Shown piece by piece: positions 54,360 to 64,000 of a stretch of DNA of 64,000 nt. The DNA comes from Sarcocystis neurona (lineage: Eukaryota; Apicomplexa; Conoidasida; Eucoccidiorida; Sarcocystidae), in NCBI GenBank assembly GCA_000727475.1, contig KL647317.1, positions 310,001 through 374,000 on the forward strand, read 5' to 3'. The stretch's first letter is position 1. Every line of letters begins with the position of its first letter. The notes below the pieces were generated by a model that saw only the letters and a list, made by a program, of their open reading frames with translations, was not told the DNA's origin and ran no database searches. Both the position numbers and the translations under genes were made by a program.

Positions 54360-57300
54360 TCAAAAGTCCTGATGTTCCGCGGTATGCATTCCACCGCAGC
54401 TCGCGCCGCCGCGGCTTGTCGCCGTCGCTCCCCGTTCCTCTCCGGGTAGTGTTTCTAGTACCAGTTCTTCCAATATAGTGTAGCGTATGTCGTTGCTGCT
54501 GGCTGGTTTGCAAGTGTGCGAGTGGTTGACATCAACGAGAACGGCAGGACGAGCATGCAGCCAAGACGGCAGCGACGACCATGGAGGCACTACCATCGCA
54601 GAGCCACCTGCAGCGCAGCAGCAGCATCGCAACAACGTACCAAATGTCCCGGCGTCCCCAGAGCGCCACCAGCGTCATAGCAAACACGTGGACTCCTGGG
54701 CTACCTCTAACGCGGAGAGACGTATCGCTTCAACATGGAGCGATGGTGCTTGTGCGCAGCATGCGCTGCTGTCTCTCCTCAAGCTAAGTGGCCAGTTGCT
54801 TGGCTTCGTATCCGTCCCCCTCCACTCCCATACACGAGAGCGTTTTATATCTATACGTATATACATATATATATACATACGTATTCGTCTTCGCGTCCGT
54901 AAGTGGCGATGATGCACAAACGGCACACCTCACGAAGCAATAGACTTCCGTCCGCGTGCACGCGTCTAACACTGCAACAACCACCACATTCACAAACGAA
55001 GGCCTTTTCATGACTTGACGACAAGGTTCACCACCTTCTCGGTGAAGGGGCCATCTGTCGTGTCTGGATATGTAGCTCAAAGGGACAACCAGCGTACACC
55101 GCCTACACACAAAGATGATAAATACGTATCCACACAGAGTCAAAACATATATATATATATATACATATATGTGGATATAAGTGTTGATACACACCTATGT
55201 TGGAGAGTGCGCCGCTGCTTAGTGAGCAGTTGTGAAGTCTCATGCTGTTGTGCACTAGCCACGTAGTGTTCAACGCCATTAGGGCGAACGCGCATGCGGG
55301 CGAGCACAAGTTTCTGTCCTTCGCCCCGACCGCGCCTTGTGTCCGCCCACGAGAAAGCGGCGCCGAAAACCGACGCGCACGAAATATTCGCCTGCCCAGC
55401 GGCTTATTCGCTGCTGCCAGCAGCATTTATACAAGCATGCTTGAGTGTGTTCGTACTCTTCGACTGCCACCCTCGGATACAGAGTTTCCGTGGGCATCCA
55501 CACAGGCAAGCGCATATACGTCTTGTTCCTCATCGACGCAACCCGTATCAAATCCACGCCTGCCGCAGGACATGCCTGTTCAAATCCATCTCTACGCGTG
55601 CACACACGTTTGTGCAAACGCACATCGATAGGGGTCTGCGTACGTATATATGTATCGCAATCCATTTATGTTTTCGTGTGAACAGACAAGCAAATACACA
55701 GATGTATACGACTGCCTCCATCCGTCCTGGTAGCTACGAAGACGCGCCACAGAGGAAGCACGCAGGGGCGAAAAAAGCAGCGTGCTGCGTGTACTGTGCG
55801 TGTCAGCGAAGGCCGCTTCAGGGGCCGGTGGAGCAAGATGTGTGGCCGAGGCATCGCACAATGCGTGCCCTTCGTATGTGTACGCGTGCTTGTCGAACGT
55901 GGCACGCGCATAGCCATGCGAGAGGACGTAGAATATGAAGCGCTCCATGCACGCACGTGTGGGTCTGCCTGAGGATCTGCAAACGCACGAGTGCTTACAC
56001 ACCGCGTTTTGCCGTGCCGGCGAGACGTGCGGTATACACGTGCGAACCGTAGGCATGAAGGAGAAAGCAGCTGCTAGTGCAGCCGCGCTCCCTTGCAAGA
56101 ACAGCAAAAAAACGTTTGACTCTTCACGTGGGCAGCGACACACCCCTGTACATCTGGACGTGGATGCGACTACACTAACAGCAGCAGAACTATCTTCGCG
56201 GCTTAGCCAGACGCATCTGCTCTCACGTACTGACGTCAGTGCACACGCCCTTGTTCTTCGCTTCATTCCTCAAACAAAAGAGATGGTGTAGTCATCGCAG
56301 GGCGCGAACGGTGCTCACCGATATACGGTAGAGGCGTAGGTCGCAACTCTCCGACTGCAGCGATGCGGATGTGTTGACCAGCGGCACTCTGAATTAGCCG
56401 AGCGAAAGAAGAGGAAAGAGAACGAAGCGTTGCGTCGAGGGGGCTCAGCTGCTGCACATAAAGCGGCAGCAGCGGACGGGCTACCATCCGCAGCCACTCT
56501 CGCTCTGCTAAGGGCGAGCCTGCATCAGTTACGCACACGCACACAGACACGTACGCGCGCCATGCGATACACAACCAGGTGTATATATATATATATATAT
56601 ATATACACACGTCAGGTGCACACGCGGACATCTATACGTATACATATATATATATATATGTATATACATATGTCACACATATGTGGTGCACAAGCGGATA
56701 TACACACATGTATATATACATATATATATGCACGTGATGCGCAGAGACAGATATACATATGTATATACATATATATATATATGCGGCTGTGTATAGGGAC
56801 AACACGTACGAAGGCAACTCAAACAAATTTGTATGTCTGAAGAAATACAGGTCAACACAGGACAGAGTATTCGCATGTCCTCACATACGTGAGCATCACC
56901 GTAAGCAGATTTCCACACACATACACACACACAGATACGCGTACTGAAGCAGTGCAAAACCAACGAATACGCCCGCCGTCCGTACGGGTCCACCCTACTA
57001 CCGGTGGATGCATAGCTACGCAGTACGTAGCTCCAGCGGGGAAACGGCCATGCCCCTGACCTACGTAAGGGGACGTAGGCCAGCAGCACGTCGGAGATCG
57101 CAAGCGTGTAGATCACCCCCTTCGCTAACCCGTTGTTTTTACAACGTATTCGCCGGCAGCACAAAGTTAGACTCTCGAGGCATCTCACAGCCCGCACGTG
57201 GACGCCGCAGCACGACGCTAAAGAAGCCATAGACCGCGGGACAAGTACTCATTTCTTTGAATTCCACGTTACGCACATAGATACATATAATACATATATA

Positions 57301-60300
57301 TATATATAGCGTGTCTGCGCATATACACACCTACGTACACGTGATTGTGTGGATAAGACGGGTGTAGTACGCGAACGCCCGTGCACATACGCTGTCCAGT
57401 GTACAGGGACAAGAAATGCCCCTGCTGCGCCGGTAGCAATTCCCTGTGCGTGGTACCGTTGTGAGTGAAGCGCAGGACACACATACATCGTCGAGAAAAA
57501 GCTCGACGCCGCGTTCCCTCTTGCAAACACCTACCCACGGCGCTTGTGGCGGGAGACACCGTACGGACCCCAAGAGCAGGATCCACGTGCAGCACGGCGT
57601 CAAAAAACTGCCGCATCTGTATACCGGCCCAATAGCCGCCCTAAGGCAGCGAATATAACACGCAGTTACAAGAGCTGCACGAAAGCCAGGAGTAGCGGGC
57701 AGATCGAGGAACAGCAGCAACGGCTTCCAGGAAGCAAGCGCCGTTGCAACTTGGCACGTGCAGTCCGGCAGCAAAGGTGGGTCGTGCAGGCAGGTCTGCT
57801 CTGCAGCATCTCTTACATCCCTGTAAGGAATGCAGGCGCCCTCTCGAGCTGCGCGTAAGTTGAGAAGAGATGCAGTGTTTTTGAGCGTGCACGAGAGGAT
57901 TTCACGCTCATACACACGTTCGTTCTTGCACGTACACCGGCCGTCTGCATGCGTGTAAAAAGCCTTACTTACCGAGCAAGGGACCGGTCCCGCGTCCCGC
58001 CCCTTCGTCTCCAGCCAGACCTGCCCTAATATTCCCGCACAGATGGGTACAACTGTTTGTAAGCTTGAATACGCACGTACGAGTAACAGTCCCACACAGA
58101 CGGACACAACTGCTTGTATACTTGTACGTACACGTATATGGCGCGCGCGTGTGTGTAAACACGTCTCCAGGTACACACGTGCAAGAGTTAACACACGGGC
58201 AGCAGCTGCGCACGAAGGGCTTACCGAGGTGAGGCGTAGAGAAAAAAAGGATGGCACGCGTGTTGCGGCGAATAGCTGGGTCGTGAAGCAGCAAGTACTC
58301 GGCGATAAGGCCTCCCATAGAATGAGCAACAAAGATGATGGGTCTCGCGCCCTCACCAACGCCTGCAGCTTTAAGCTGCCGCTGCACGCATCTGCCCAGC
58401 TGCCGAAGTGTGGGTCCCTCCTCCTCTGCGCTGCCACCGGCGGCGCCCCACGCATCGCCGTCCCATTCGTACTGTTCGGCAGCAGCAGAAAGAGCTGCGT
58501 CTCTCTTGAAGGTGTTGCTGCCGCTGCCGCTGATGACGCTGTTTCTCACGTTGTTACTGCTGTTGTTCTGCTTGTTGTACTCGATCATGCGGCTGCTGTC
58601 GTTGCTGTTGGCATGGCTGCTCGCTAAGCATTGCTGCTCTTGTGGCAGACACCCTTTGCTCATTGGGTGAAGTGACAGTCCCATGCGAACAGCTGCCTTT
58701 GCGTCTTCAGAAGCCTTCAACCCGAGCGCGCCAGCAGCTGCGGGCGGTGCCTCTTCAGCAGCTGGGTTGGCACCCTCGGAGAGCTGCAGTGCCCTCACGG
58801 CAGCTCCCTGCGCCGCAGACTGAGACGCAGCTACCGGACTGAATACTGAAGCAGTTGCAGCACCTGCTTCAGACTTCTCTTCCTCTTCTGCAGGGACACC
58901 CCAAGGTGCGCTCGCTGACGGCCGTCGACAGAAAGGCACGGGCTTTCTGAAAAGAGGAGCCTGCAGGCAACAAATTGGCTACACGATCCCCTGCGCTCGT
59001 ACGAATGTACGCGGAGACACAAGTACGAATGTGTGAGACGCCTCATGGAAAACGAAAACAAATTTACCGTATGCTTCACCAGTGCACGACACCGATGAGA
59101 AAAGGCGTGGAGAAATTCTGGCCCCCGCAACGTGCTCTCTACTACGCCGCAGGATGCGAATGCACACAGCAGCGGCTCTTTACCTGCACTCACAGAATCA
59201 CACCGGAGGCTCACCCCTAGGTTGACCTAGGCTTCCAGCAGCCACAGCTTCCACACATTCACACAGATAGACGGATACATCCTACATCGTAGGGCAGCAC
59301 CAAGACGATAATCCGGAGAACGCTAAAGAAAAACATTTGCAGTAACGTTGACAAGACCTCGCAGGAGTAAGCTGCACTGTGTCTCTCGCTAGAAGAGGCG
59401 CAGAGCCTGTTCAACTGCAAGGTGAACAGAACATTCTTCTAGCTGTTGCGCTTATCTTTTTTCTAAAAAGAGAGAACCACAGCATCCAAGTAGTCGCCAC
59501 CTTCCTCTGGACGAGAGAAGCAGACAGGAGTGGGGACAGAGGAGCGGGAAGAGACGCTTGTGTGAAACGCGTCAGGGCGTAGCTGCCACTCCTAGAGACG
59601 TGCAGCTCGCACGGCGATTAACGGAGGACCTGTGCATGCGTGCGTTTGTCCACGTGTGTCACCTGAACGCATGTGGACAGGGGTGGCATACGGGCTCCAC
59701 CAGGAAAAACCCATTCTCCGTAGCAACGCCCTTTGTCTCCACAAAGAACAGCCTCGGCAGCGTGGTACCAACGAAAAACGCTCCCAACAGGTACACTAGA
59801 AAGTATTCTACTGCGCTTACGTCTATAAACACACGTAGCCCGAAGACCGACGCATACACACAAATGTGGGCACTTTCGCACACAGATATTCTTCGCCACC
59901 TGCAAGTGAGGCTTCAAACGTAACGTGACGGCGTCTGGTCTCCACATCGCTCCGACAGTGTTGTTGTATTACGTGCAGTGCGGAGCGAGCACTGCCAAAG
60001 GGTTTGTAGCAGCAGATGAAGCAGCAGCAGAAGCTGCCTCACCAACGGCAATCTAAAACGCCGCAGCAGTACCACGGCCAACGAGGTAGGTAACCGCATA
60101 CGAAATACTTTGAATGAACCCACCCCCTACCTGGTAGTCAATGGAAAGGATGCAGCAGTGGGGAAACTGCTGGGCAAGCAGCTGACGCGGCCACAAGTAG
60201 TAGAAGGACTGAGTCGAGCCCATGTAGTCTTTTTCTTCCAGCTTCGCCTGCTTCGCCGTGTCCCGCAGCACGTAACACGCGCACCGCGAAGGTTCTTTTG

Positions 60301-63045
60301 CCGTTGCCGGTGCAGGGGAAAACGCTTCCCTCTCTGCCGTCGGCGTGGTGGTCGGTCTCGTTTCGGGTGTTGCAAACGCTGTTGCTGCGGCGGCACCGGG
60401 ACGCGCGGCAGCACTTCTCGGCATTGTTGAGAGGCGTCCTGCTGCTCCTCCATCGCCCTTTGTTTCACTTGTAGTGTCTGCTGCCGTACCGTTGACGACA
60501 GACAGCGGCAGAGCTGGTGCAGTCGTGGTGTCAGATGGACTTGAGGCGGCGTTGCGCGAAGGAAAACCAGAAGAGGCGTCTTCAGGTGTAGCGCGAGAAC
60601 CATCAACAGGAACGGTCGCTTGACTGGGGCTGCTCGTACGAAATTGAGACATTGTGTCCTGCGTCTCATTTCCATGATCCCGCTTCAGGACACCACAGTC
60701 GCCGGCGCTAATTCCGCTGCAGGCACAGGTGACGTCGCTGCTGGTGGTGCGGCTATTTGCCTCCCCACCGCTGCTGCTGTCTGTCAAGCTCCCGCTGTTG
60801 CTGTCTTCCGCACTTCCGTTGCTGCTGCGCGGGAAGGGGCTGTCGATGTTGCCGGGGGAGCTGCTGGCGCCTGGGAAATTGCCCCTCTTGAGTGAGAGAT
60901 CGTATTTCCCGTCTTGCAGCACGAACTCATCCACGCAGTGACTGCAGCGCCACGTCCGCCATGCACTGCCTCGCAGTCCATGGAGGAAGATAATGAAGGG
61001 AGCCTCACCACGCGGTTCAGCAACACTGCTGGCATTCTGCTTGCTGCTTTTGTCGCGCTTTCTACTACTACTACTACTACAACTACTATGAGGGTTCGTG
61101 CTTCTGTCGCCGCCGTTGCTGTTGCTGCGACCACTGCTGCTGCTTTCCCCAGTGCACGCAGATCTCTGTCCGTGTGGGCTGCTCGTTTCGCCACGGCAGG
61201 TCGTTTCTTCACAAAACCGGGAAGGGTCCTCGAGCGGGGTCTCTTCTACGCTCGCGTCGAGATTCGCGCACGTCTGCCAGTCACGGTTTCCTGTGGCGGC
61301 GTCGACCTGGTGCTGAGCCGGTGTTGCCTCCTGGGAAATCTGTTTCTCGTTGCTCGGAGAGATTCGTTCAAAGCTGTCACGCAGCGTGCCTTCCGGTACG
61401 CCAGTTAAAGTAGTGCCCTCCAGGTCACGCTCTACCTCCTCCCCTTCTTGGTGCTGCGGATGTCGCTGGCCCTCTAAATGCCGCCGCTGCTGTTGTTCAT
61501 CCCGCAGCTGCTTCTGTTGGTGCTGCTCTAAGGCACGAAGCAGATTCTTCAGCTGCTTCTCTGTGAGCCGTTGGGTGGGAAGGTGCGGCTTGTAGACCAG
61601 CAGCCCGCGTCTACCCTTTTCCGCCCAACCATGGCTGTCCACAGCACCAGAGACGACGGGAGAACATTCAGACGTAACAGCCGCGGCACTACGTGTGGTG
61701 CACGCAGTTGTGAATGAAGGATCGCTAGCAACAGCAGCCGAAGGACGTGGGGAAGGCGTTTGTCCACAGGCAACAACGGGAGCGGCAGCGATTTTTGTGT
61801 CGGCGGAAGCACTAATATCAGCCACCCGAATGGGAACATCAGTAGGACTAGGCGGGCAGTTCTCAGTGTTACCCGCAGCAGCCCCCACAGAGTGACGGGG
61901 GTCTGCCTCAGCATGCTGAGTACTATCAGAAGCAGGATCAGGAAAAACGGCTTTATAATCGTCTGCAGCTCCGGCCTTGAGTCTTTGCAGAATTTGGCGC
62001 AGAGGACTGTGGAGGGGGGGCAGCACAAGCAGCGGATCAATCAGATGGTGCGGCTGCCCGGGGACAGCAAAGGGATAGATGCAGCTCAAGTAGGTCGACC
62101 GCTCCATCGGCTGCAACCGCTCCTTCCCGTCTGCTGTAGCGGCGCTACGGGAAAAAGAACCGTCCTTGCTGCGACACGGTTGAGGAAAGAGGTTATGAAG
62201 GCACCTGTGGGGAGCACGACAGCCGAAAGCCCGCAGCTGCTGCAAAAGAAGACCTGAACAGTACTGCTATGCGAATACATCAAGACTTTTGCTGCGGTAG
62301 CAGATCGCATTGGCAACGTTTAGCAACGCCAGCACAACAGACTTGTAGGGATTCCGCAAGGCACTCGACCGCAGAACTCGCAACAGCAAAGATTTTCCGC
62401 GTTTAAAGAAACCCGCAACAACTCAACGCCCCTCCGATCCAGCAGCGGCAGTGCAACACGTAAAAAAACCCGGAATCTCGCAGACACCTGTGCACCTCCC
62501 CCCAGCACGAAGCATTCTGTAGGAGATCTTCAGTGTACTGCGATGTACGTCTCTGTGTTCACATACGAGGCGCCAGGAAAGACTGCAAGAGATCGCCTCG
62601 CTCCGCGATTCCACATTCGACGAAAACCAGCGGACCGATTTATCTCCCGATCATCTACATGAATGTCTATGTATCTCTCTTGACGAAGACGCAGTCACGT
62701 GTATTCGGACACGTACAGGCCACCGTTCTCCACAGGAGCTTTGGCGTATGGGAGGTGCGTCTGTGCGGGCACGCCACAGCGTAAACGGTCTCGCGCCTTG
62801 TCGCAGGGCCAGGTACGCACACACAGCCAAAAGATGCGCTCCTGTCATTGCTCACCTCACCGCCTCGTAGTAGACAGCGCTCGGCGCAGCAAGCCGCAGA
62901 GTAACTGCTGGGATCTGTTCCCGCAGCGAGGCAAACAAGGGCGACAAAAGCGCCGGGTGTACGTACGCCTCGTGCACCAGCTGCAGCATCAGCTCCTGCC
63001 ACGCTGCCAAACAGTCGTGGTTGGACGTGAGGGGCGAGTCAGGCG
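54360..63045 (-). CDS. SERAC1-like serine hydrolase (alpha/beta-hydrolase), multi-exon
   Basis: SERAC1-family lipases remodel phosphatidylglycerol at mitochondria/ER contacts in animals; the substrate here is unknown. Exons, minus order: 63045-62861 (probable; QELMLQLVHEAYVHPALLSP); 62239-60131; 58960-58225; 56519-56319; 54607-54360 with TGA. All junction phases agree. Motifs in order: IIFLHGLRGSAWRTW (oxyanion HG loop); FYYLWPRQLLAQQFP then CILSIDYQ, joined by splicing to APLFRKP; GARPIIFVAHSMGGLIAEYL (nucleophile Ser codon 58321-58319); TRAILFFSTPHLG spliced to SPLAEREW; LYVQQLSPLDATL; PLPYIG spliced to GSAMVVPPWSS; VLVDVNHSHTCKP (catalytic His codon probably 54524-54522). The order and local sequence match SERAC1 throughout. 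Two Ser/Gln/Ala-rich insertions of about 200-250 residues separate the HG, WP and GxSxG motifs. The true N-terminus may lie upstream, perhaps beyond the window. The acid residue of the triad was not assigned. Confidence 0.85.
55146..55170. repeat. TA microsatellite in the last SERAC1-like intron
   Basis: A TA run flanked by CATATATG variants lies in the 56318-54608 intron, which also has a similar run at about 54850-54885. The surrounding intron text is rich in ACGTAC, CACACA and TATATG words, typical of the non-coding sequence in this window. Confidence 0.9.
56581..56782. repeat. Cluster of TA/TG microsatellites in a SERAC1-like intron
   Basis: Within the 58224-56520 intron, just upstream of exon 56519-56319, TA runs occur at 56581-56606, 56640-56672, about 56710-56730 and 56755-56782. 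Between them the sequence GTG(C/T)CACA(C/A)GCGGA followed by TATACA recurs, so the cluster looks like a diverged tandem array rather than independent runs. A further TA run is at about 57290-57309 in the same intron. Confidence 0.85.
57973..58020 (-). other. Possible 48-bp cassette exon of the SERAC1-like gene
   Basis: In the intron between exons 58960-58225 and 56519-56319, a CAG acceptor before 58020 and a perfect CTCG/GTAAGT donor after 57973 frame 48 bp. It would enter and leave in the same phase (1) as the flanking exons. Inclusion would add 16 Gly-rich residues (LAGDEGAGRGTGPLL) directly after the conserved TPHLG turn. The family has only a short loop here, so skipping gives the better family match. 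It is recorded as a possible alternative exon, not part of the main model. Confidence 0.3.
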
Positions 63046-64000
63046 CTGAACAGCAGCAAAAGCGACATGAAGGCGTGCAGACCGGCGCTCACGCCCCCGG
63101 TCACCCGTCCAGGTACCCGACAGTGCCCCCACTCCCACAAACACAGCAGGAGAGAGACATACACACGCCGGCTGCACCTTTCAAAACCGCATCAACGCCT
63201 TGGGTGCATGCAAGTATGAGCTCTTACACGGCCACAAATACACAGACACAGTTGTAGGCAGTACGTATCTGCATACGTACTTCAAAACTCCACAGGCCGC
63301 ATAGAGACAGAACTGTGCAGCTGCGTACTTCTTTACATGTACGTGGGTGTTCACATCTCGGACACCGCGTGTGGCGGCTGGGCCGTCCCTTCAAAAAGAG
63401 ACACGTACCTGCGCACCGTATTTCTGTCTACGGATGCTAATACCTATACGTGGCACCTACACTAACGCATGACAACAGGCATACAAAGTACACAACAACC
63501 TTACAACTATTTAACGTGACACAGAGAGGCCACAATATACACACTTGTCTACTGAAGTTCGCAAACCGCAGACCAGATATCAAATTTGCTTAGCAGACGG
63601 CAGTCGCGTGTTACACAAATGCAGTTTATTTCGTACAGAAGACGCAGCGTAAGCACCCGACTGCGGCACCTTCGGCGTCTACAGGCGGGAGAGAGAGACA
63701 CACAGCAAGAAAGTCAAAGCATTCGAGCGTGCGGTACCCGACAGGGGTTTAAAAAAGAAGCGGTTAGAGGTGCAGAAAAATACCGAAGACCCAAGAACAC
63801 GTGCACGTATGCACACGTACGCCAGGGTGCGGGTGGAATGACGACACATCAAATAAATGGGCCGCGATGCCTCCGAAGGCCCGGCGCACATGCGTCGAAG
63901 CAGTGAGTGTATCGTTTGCTGCGAGCCGCCTACGGGAGGTGCCGCTGCCCTCCTTTAAATACACACACATGTGGTGGCTCACCACAGGAAAGCCGTCTGC
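63046..64000. other. Upstream edge of the SERAC1-like gene
   Basis: No complete gene. A minus-strand frame from an ATG at 63970 to a GTACGT donor after 63821 reads SRRRLAANDTLTASTHVRR and AFGGIAAHLFDVSSFHPHPG, helical and ARM-like in feel. It could be an earlier exon, but its phase does not join directly to the exon starting at 63045, so another exon would be needed. Otherwise the stretch is AC/TG-rich non-coding sequence. Confidence 0.3.

Noticed and set aside
55294..55938. 214-codon plus-strand and 224-codon minus-strand frames at 55.3-56.3 kb
   Set aside because: Both lie in the last intron of the SERAC1-like gene and read through AC/TG-rich sequence without any recognisable motif.
57331..58455. 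374-codon minus-strand frame overlapping the lipase
   Set aside because: It overlaps part of exon 58960-58225 in a different frame and otherwise covers intron; the lipase exons match a family and this frame does not.

Overview
The window reads as nuclear DNA of a coccidian apicomplexan, most likely Eimeria or a close relative. The reasons are the mid-range GC, genes split by long introns full of TA/TG microsatellites, large CAG/AGC/GCA-coded runs of Gln, Ser and Ala, and a RAP-domain protein, a class strongly expanded in Apicomplexa. The genus is an inference. No bacterial-style operon, tRNA, rRNA, CRISPR array or intact transposon was found.

Layout. (1) 0.5-4.4 kb, minus strand: a split gene for a bacterial-type ribosomal protein L4 (uL4), best read as mitochondrial. 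The L4 signature comes from three exons whose phases agree. (2) 4.4-14.9 kb: gene-poor, with scattered candidate exons and small tandem repeats. (3) 14.9-16.1 kb, plus: an intronless gene for a polytopic membrane protein with an internal repeat built on AYLSTNW. (4) 16.1-20.9 kb: mostly non-coding, with a possible decayed gene on the minus strand at 19.7-20.2 kb. (5) 20.9-27.5 kb, plus: a multi-exon gene for an unidentified polytopic membrane protein. (6) 27.5-40.3 kb: sparse, repeat-bearing, with a few uncertain coding stretches. (7) 40.4-51.5 kb, plus: one uninterrupted frame of about 3,700 codons for a giant Gln/Ala/Ser-rich RAP-domain protein. (8) 51.9-52.6 kb, plus: a possible small three-exon gene. 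(9) 54.4-63.0 kb, minus: a split gene for a SERAC1-like alpha/beta-hydrolase with the GxSxG serine and the C-terminal histidine both visible.

How they fit together. Two of the three identified products act on organelle gene expression (uL4m in the mitoribosome, the RAP protein in organellar RNA metabolism), and the third belongs to a lipid-remodelling family that works at mitochondria/ER contacts. There is no evidence of co-regulation; eukaryotic neighbours need not be related. A shared oddity is that the RAP fold and the hydrolase fold are each interrupted by long low-complexity insertions placed between conserved motifs.

Limits. Exon boundaries come from reading frame, splice consensus and phase by eye. 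At this GC, open frames of 80-150 codons arise by chance, so single-exon candidates without homology have low confidence.
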